From positions 1 to 7,172 of the forward strand of contig JAZLBO010000002.1 of assembly GCA_045613765.1 (NCBI GenBank): a stretch of 7,172 nucleotides of DNA, written 5' to 3'. Under the pieces are notes generated by a model, which saw only the letters and a list, made by a program, of their open reading frames with translations, searched no databases and had not been told where the DNA came from. This document shows positions 5,387 to 7,172 of this stretch, in pieces (position 1 is the stretch's first letter; the number at the start of each line of letters is the position of its first letter). The DNA comes from RGIG4097 sp045613765. Its GTDB lineage: Bacteria; Bacillota; Clostridia; Christensenellales; CAG-917. The position numbers and the translations under genes were made by a program.

Positions 5387-6724
5387 ATGGAAAAGAGAAC
5401 GATTGGAAAGTTTATAGCCATACTGCGCAAGGCAAATGGTATGACACAAAAGGAACTTGGCGAAAAACTCCTTGTTTCTGACAAGACGGTAAGCAGATGG
5501 GAAAATGATGAATTTACTCCCGACATATCCTTGTTGCCTGAAATCGCAGATATCTTTGGAATAACTGTTGATGAACTTCTCCGTGGCGAAAGGAATAATC
5601 CAGAAAGAGAAGATTGTGGTGCAGAAGAAACCAAAACAAATGCAAATGAAAAGAGCGACAAACAATCCAATCTTATGCTTGACAAAAAGATGAAGAGATA
5701 CAAGATACTCACTTGTGTATCTATATCAATAACAGTGGTTGGCGTGTTGGTCGGGCTGTTGCTTAGAATATTTGTAGGTTGGCTGTTGGATGTTACAACG
5801 ACTGCCGTATTTACGGTGGCAGCAGAAATTTGTCAAATTGTTTTTGCAATAGATGCTTTTATCAAGCCCAACAAAGATGAAATGCTTTCAGCAAGAGATG
5901 CTACGTTCAATAGGCGAGTGGTTGGCATAGCCGTATGGTTCAGCATCTTGAATTTGAGTATCCCCATGAATTTAACCTTGACGTTTGAACAAATAGTTGT
6001 GCACGCTATGAGTTACGGATTGTTCCCGGGATTGGCTGTGACGCAGATGGTATTTCTTTATATAATATACGCTTTTGTAGTTCGCAAAATCCTTATAAGT
6101 CGAAACATGATTAGCTATGGGGAAGAAGACACAAAAATACTCAATTTCAACACAAAACTTCTCAAAAAGATGACTATTATCTGCGGTATCATTGCCTGTG
6201 TGCTCGTTGGTGTTTTGTGCACATTCATAAGCCCTCATTTTTATTACGGTGTAGGCACAACGACGTATAGCACTTTTGAAGAATTTAAGGAACATTTTGA
6301 AAGCGAGTATGACGAGTATTGTGAGCACGTAAAGGAATTTTACTGGCACGAAAATGAACAGGGCGAATTGGTGTTTGATCAAGCAGGCTATGATGAACAT
6401 TGCGCAGAGCACAAGCAAGTGGGATATATGGAAGACGACAACGGCAATATGTATGAATATTATTACATTTCCGCTTCTGGAAGTGTAGTGTCCTATGACA
6501 GTGAAGGAAATAGGATATACAACATCCGTGTGGCTTCTATGGAGGAAACTTATAGATGTGTGCAAGTTGCAAAAGATTGTTTTGGCTTTGCATTTGTATT
6601 GTATTTTGGTATATGCGCAGTGATATATAAATCCAAGACTGACAAGAACAAAAAGGAAGGCCTTAAAGATGCACACGACCTCAAAGCAGGTGTGGTAGTG
6701 ACAGAAGATTTGGCCGTAGAATAA
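5387..6724 (+). CDS. Membrane-anchored XRE-family regulator, copy 3, second gene of the operon
   Basis: This is a 445-residue protein. The helix-turn-helix (5-67) is almost the same as in copy 2, with recognition helix SDKTVSRWE (31-39). Membrane segments are predicted near 107-128, 131-156, 178-200, 211-233, 262-283 and 395-414. The outside domain (284-393) shares TFEEFKEH, ENEQGELVFDQ and EDDNGNMYEYYY with copy 2 but differs widely between these motifs; Cys 312 and 339 are present. Segment 2 holds AEICQIVFA, kept in all complete copies. I chose the ATG at 5387, not the GTG at 5378, because MEK[KR]T[IM]GKF opens all four paralogues and GGAG sits 8 bases upstream. It has no promoter module of its own, so expression should depend on the promoter at 3847. 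Two such proteins made together from one message could form mixed dimers (inference). Confidence 0.9.
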   Translation: MEKRTIGKFIAILRKANGMTQKELGEKLLVSDKTVSRWENDEFTPDISLLPEIADIFGITVDELLRGERNNPEREDCGAEETKTNANEKSDKQSNLMLDKKMKRYKILTCVSISITVVGVLVGLLLRIFVGWLLDVTTTAVFTVAAEICQIVFAIDAFIKPNKDEMLSARDATFNRRVVGIAVWFSILNLSIPMNLTLTFEQIVVHAMSYGLFPGLAVTQMVFLYIIYAFVVRKILISRNMISYGEEDTKILNFNTKLLKKMTIICGIIACVLVGVLCTFISPHFYYGVGTTTYSTFEEFKEHFESEYDEYCEHVKEFYWHENEQGELVFDQAGYDEHCAEHKQVGYMEDDNGNMYEYYYISASGSVVSYDSEGNRIYNIRVASMEETYRCVQVAKDCFGFAFVLYFGICAVIYKSKTDKNKKEGLKDAHDLKAGVVVTEDLAVE

Positions 6725-6750
6725 TATGGTTATTGGACAAGCGTCAACTG

Positions 6751-6785
6751 AAAATCGGCCCTCGCAGACAGCGGGGGCTTATTTT
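6751..6785 (+). terminator. Intrinsic terminator of the copy 2-copy 3 operon
   Basis: GCCCTCGC (6758-6765) pairs with GCGGGGGC (6771-6778), 8 base pairs with one G-T pair and the loop AGACA. TTATTTT follows, and an outer AAAAT/ATTTT pair (6751-6755, 6781-6785) can extend the structure. Confidence 0.85.
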
Positions 6786-6816
6786 GTGCCAAAATGTGTA
6801 TGTAGGTGCAAATGTG

Positions 6817-6845
6817 TTGAAAAAACGTGGTTTTTGGGGTATAAT
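6817..6845 (+). promoter_or_regulatory. Promoter of regulator copy 4, with operator-like inverted repeat
   Basis: TTGAAA (6817-6822), 17 bases, TATAAT (6840-6845); transcription should begin near 6852. The spacer inverted repeat is AAAAAC (6821-6826) and GTTTTT (6830-6835) around GTG: longer arms and one base less in the centre than in copies 1 and 2. The CCCAAA arm upstream of the -35 is not kept. The operator may thus differ slightly in affinity. Confidence 0.85.
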
Positions 6846-6851
6846 TTAATG

Positions 6852-6963
6852 AAAAGGGGCGCAAATTCCCCATATTGTCCAGCAATTTGCCGTTTTGTCC
6901 GTTGTGTTCTCACTGGACAAGGTGTAGAATTCAATCAACAAAACGAAATGCAAGGAGGCTTTT
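6852..6963 (+). promoter_or_regulatory. Conserved ~112-nt leader of regulator copy 4, with several competing stems
   Basis: TTGTCC (6895-6900) pairs with GGACAA (6915-6920) at the aligned stem position, extendable by two G-T pairs. The same 3' arm can instead pair as CTGGACAA (6913-6920) with TTGTCCAG (6875-6882). In addition GGGG (6856-6859) pairs with CCCC (6868-6871), and GCAAATT (6861-6867) pairs with AATTTGC (6884-6890). Several of these exclude one another. GTGTAGAATTCAATCA (6923-6938) is the conserved end. Confidence 0.65.
6946..6963 (+). promoter_or_regulatory. Shine-Dalgarno displayed in a hairpin loop, copy 4
   Basis: AAATGC (6946-6951), loop AAGGAG (6952-6957), GCTTTT (6958-6963), then ATG at 6964. 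One mismatch interrupts the stem. AAGGAGG (6952-6958), 5 bases from the ATG, is the strongest ribosome site of the set. Confidence 0.5.
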
Positions 6964-7172
6964 ATGGAAAAGAGAACGATGGGTAAATTCATAGCCGTGT
7001 TGCGCAAGGCAAATGGTATGACCCAACAAGAACTTGGCGACAAACTTATGGTGTCCGACAACACCGTGAGCAAGTGGGAACGTGACGAGCGTATGCCCGA
7101 TATATCATTATTGCCAGTGATTGCAGAAGTCTTTGGCATAACCACTGATGAACTTCTCCGTGGAGAAAGAAA
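6964..7172 (+). CDS. XRE-family regulator, copy 4 (3' partial, helix-turn-helix only)
   Basis: Sixty-nine codons are visible before the right edge. They cover the whole helix-turn-helix: MEKRTMGKF start, TQQELGDKLMV (20-30), recognition helix SDNTVSKWE (31-39) and the ITTDELLRGER end. The recognition helix has Asn where the other three have Lys (residue 33), a possible change in base contact or affinity. The second half of the domain is nearly the same as copy 1 in protein and DNA. The membrane part is expected beyond the edge by analogy with the other copies but is not seen. It has its own promoter and leader. Confidence 0.85.
   Translation, partial: MEKRTMGKFIAVLRKANGMTQQELGDKLMVSDNTVSKWERDERMPDISLLPVIAEVFGITTDELLRGER

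Noticed and set aside
6726..6986. An 86-residue reading frame on the + strand across the terminator, promoter and leader of copy 4
   Set aside because: It begins before the terminator and promoter, has no ribosome site, and overlaps the start of copy 4 in another frame. Its likeness to a frame at 2286-2525 follows from the duplicated leader DNA.
2259..7172. CRISPR array or mobile element as the cause of the repeated segments
   Set aside because: The repeats are whole genes with promoters at kilobase spacing. There are no short regular repeats with spacers, no transposase and no terminal inverted repeats; tandem gene duplication explains them.

Overview
The window looks like a low-GC Bacillota chromosome, most likely from an uncultured Clostridia lineage. 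The evidence is GAA/AAA-rich codon use, strong AGGAGG-type ribosome binding sites, near-consensus sigma-A promoters, short hairpin/T-tract terminators and an AddA-type (not RecB-type) nuclease end. TGA serves as a stop codon, so the standard bacterial code fits. The genus cannot be told from this sequence. All genes lie on the + strand and no gap between genes exceeds 250 bases.

Layout. (1) Positions 2-730 hold the C-terminal nuclease end of an AddA-like helicase-nuclease, closed by a hairpin. (2) Positions 819-2165 hold a membrane protein of unknown function. It has three predicted membrane segments, a very long Glu-rich tail and a basic helical C-terminus, and it ends in a strong terminator. 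(3) From about 2259 to the right edge lies a tandem array of four paralogues. Each has an XRE/Cro-CI helix-turn-helix at the N-terminus. The three complete copies (445, 462 and 445 residues) continue into about six membrane segments with a roughly 90-115-residue outside domain between segments 5 and 6. The fourth copy is cut by the window edge.

The array is the interesting part. Copies 1, 2 and 4 each carry the same upstream module: a TTGAAA-17-TATAAT promoter with an operator-like inverted repeat in the spacer, a leader of about 111-112 nt, and a start codon directly abutting a small hairpin whose loop carries the Shine-Dalgarno sequence. The leaders differ in the middle, but all three retain complementary arms at the same aligned place, with changes on both sides of the stem. 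Copy 3 has no promoter. It follows copy 2 after 5 bases, and the last ~11 codons of copy 2 match the 3' end of the leader, so this junction looks like the scar of a tandem duplication or deletion.

Working model (inference): these are membrane-embedded one-component regulators. They share nearly the same DNA-binding domain and probably the same target site, including their own promoters, while their outside domains have diverged to sense different signals. No target gene other than the array itself can be named from this window.
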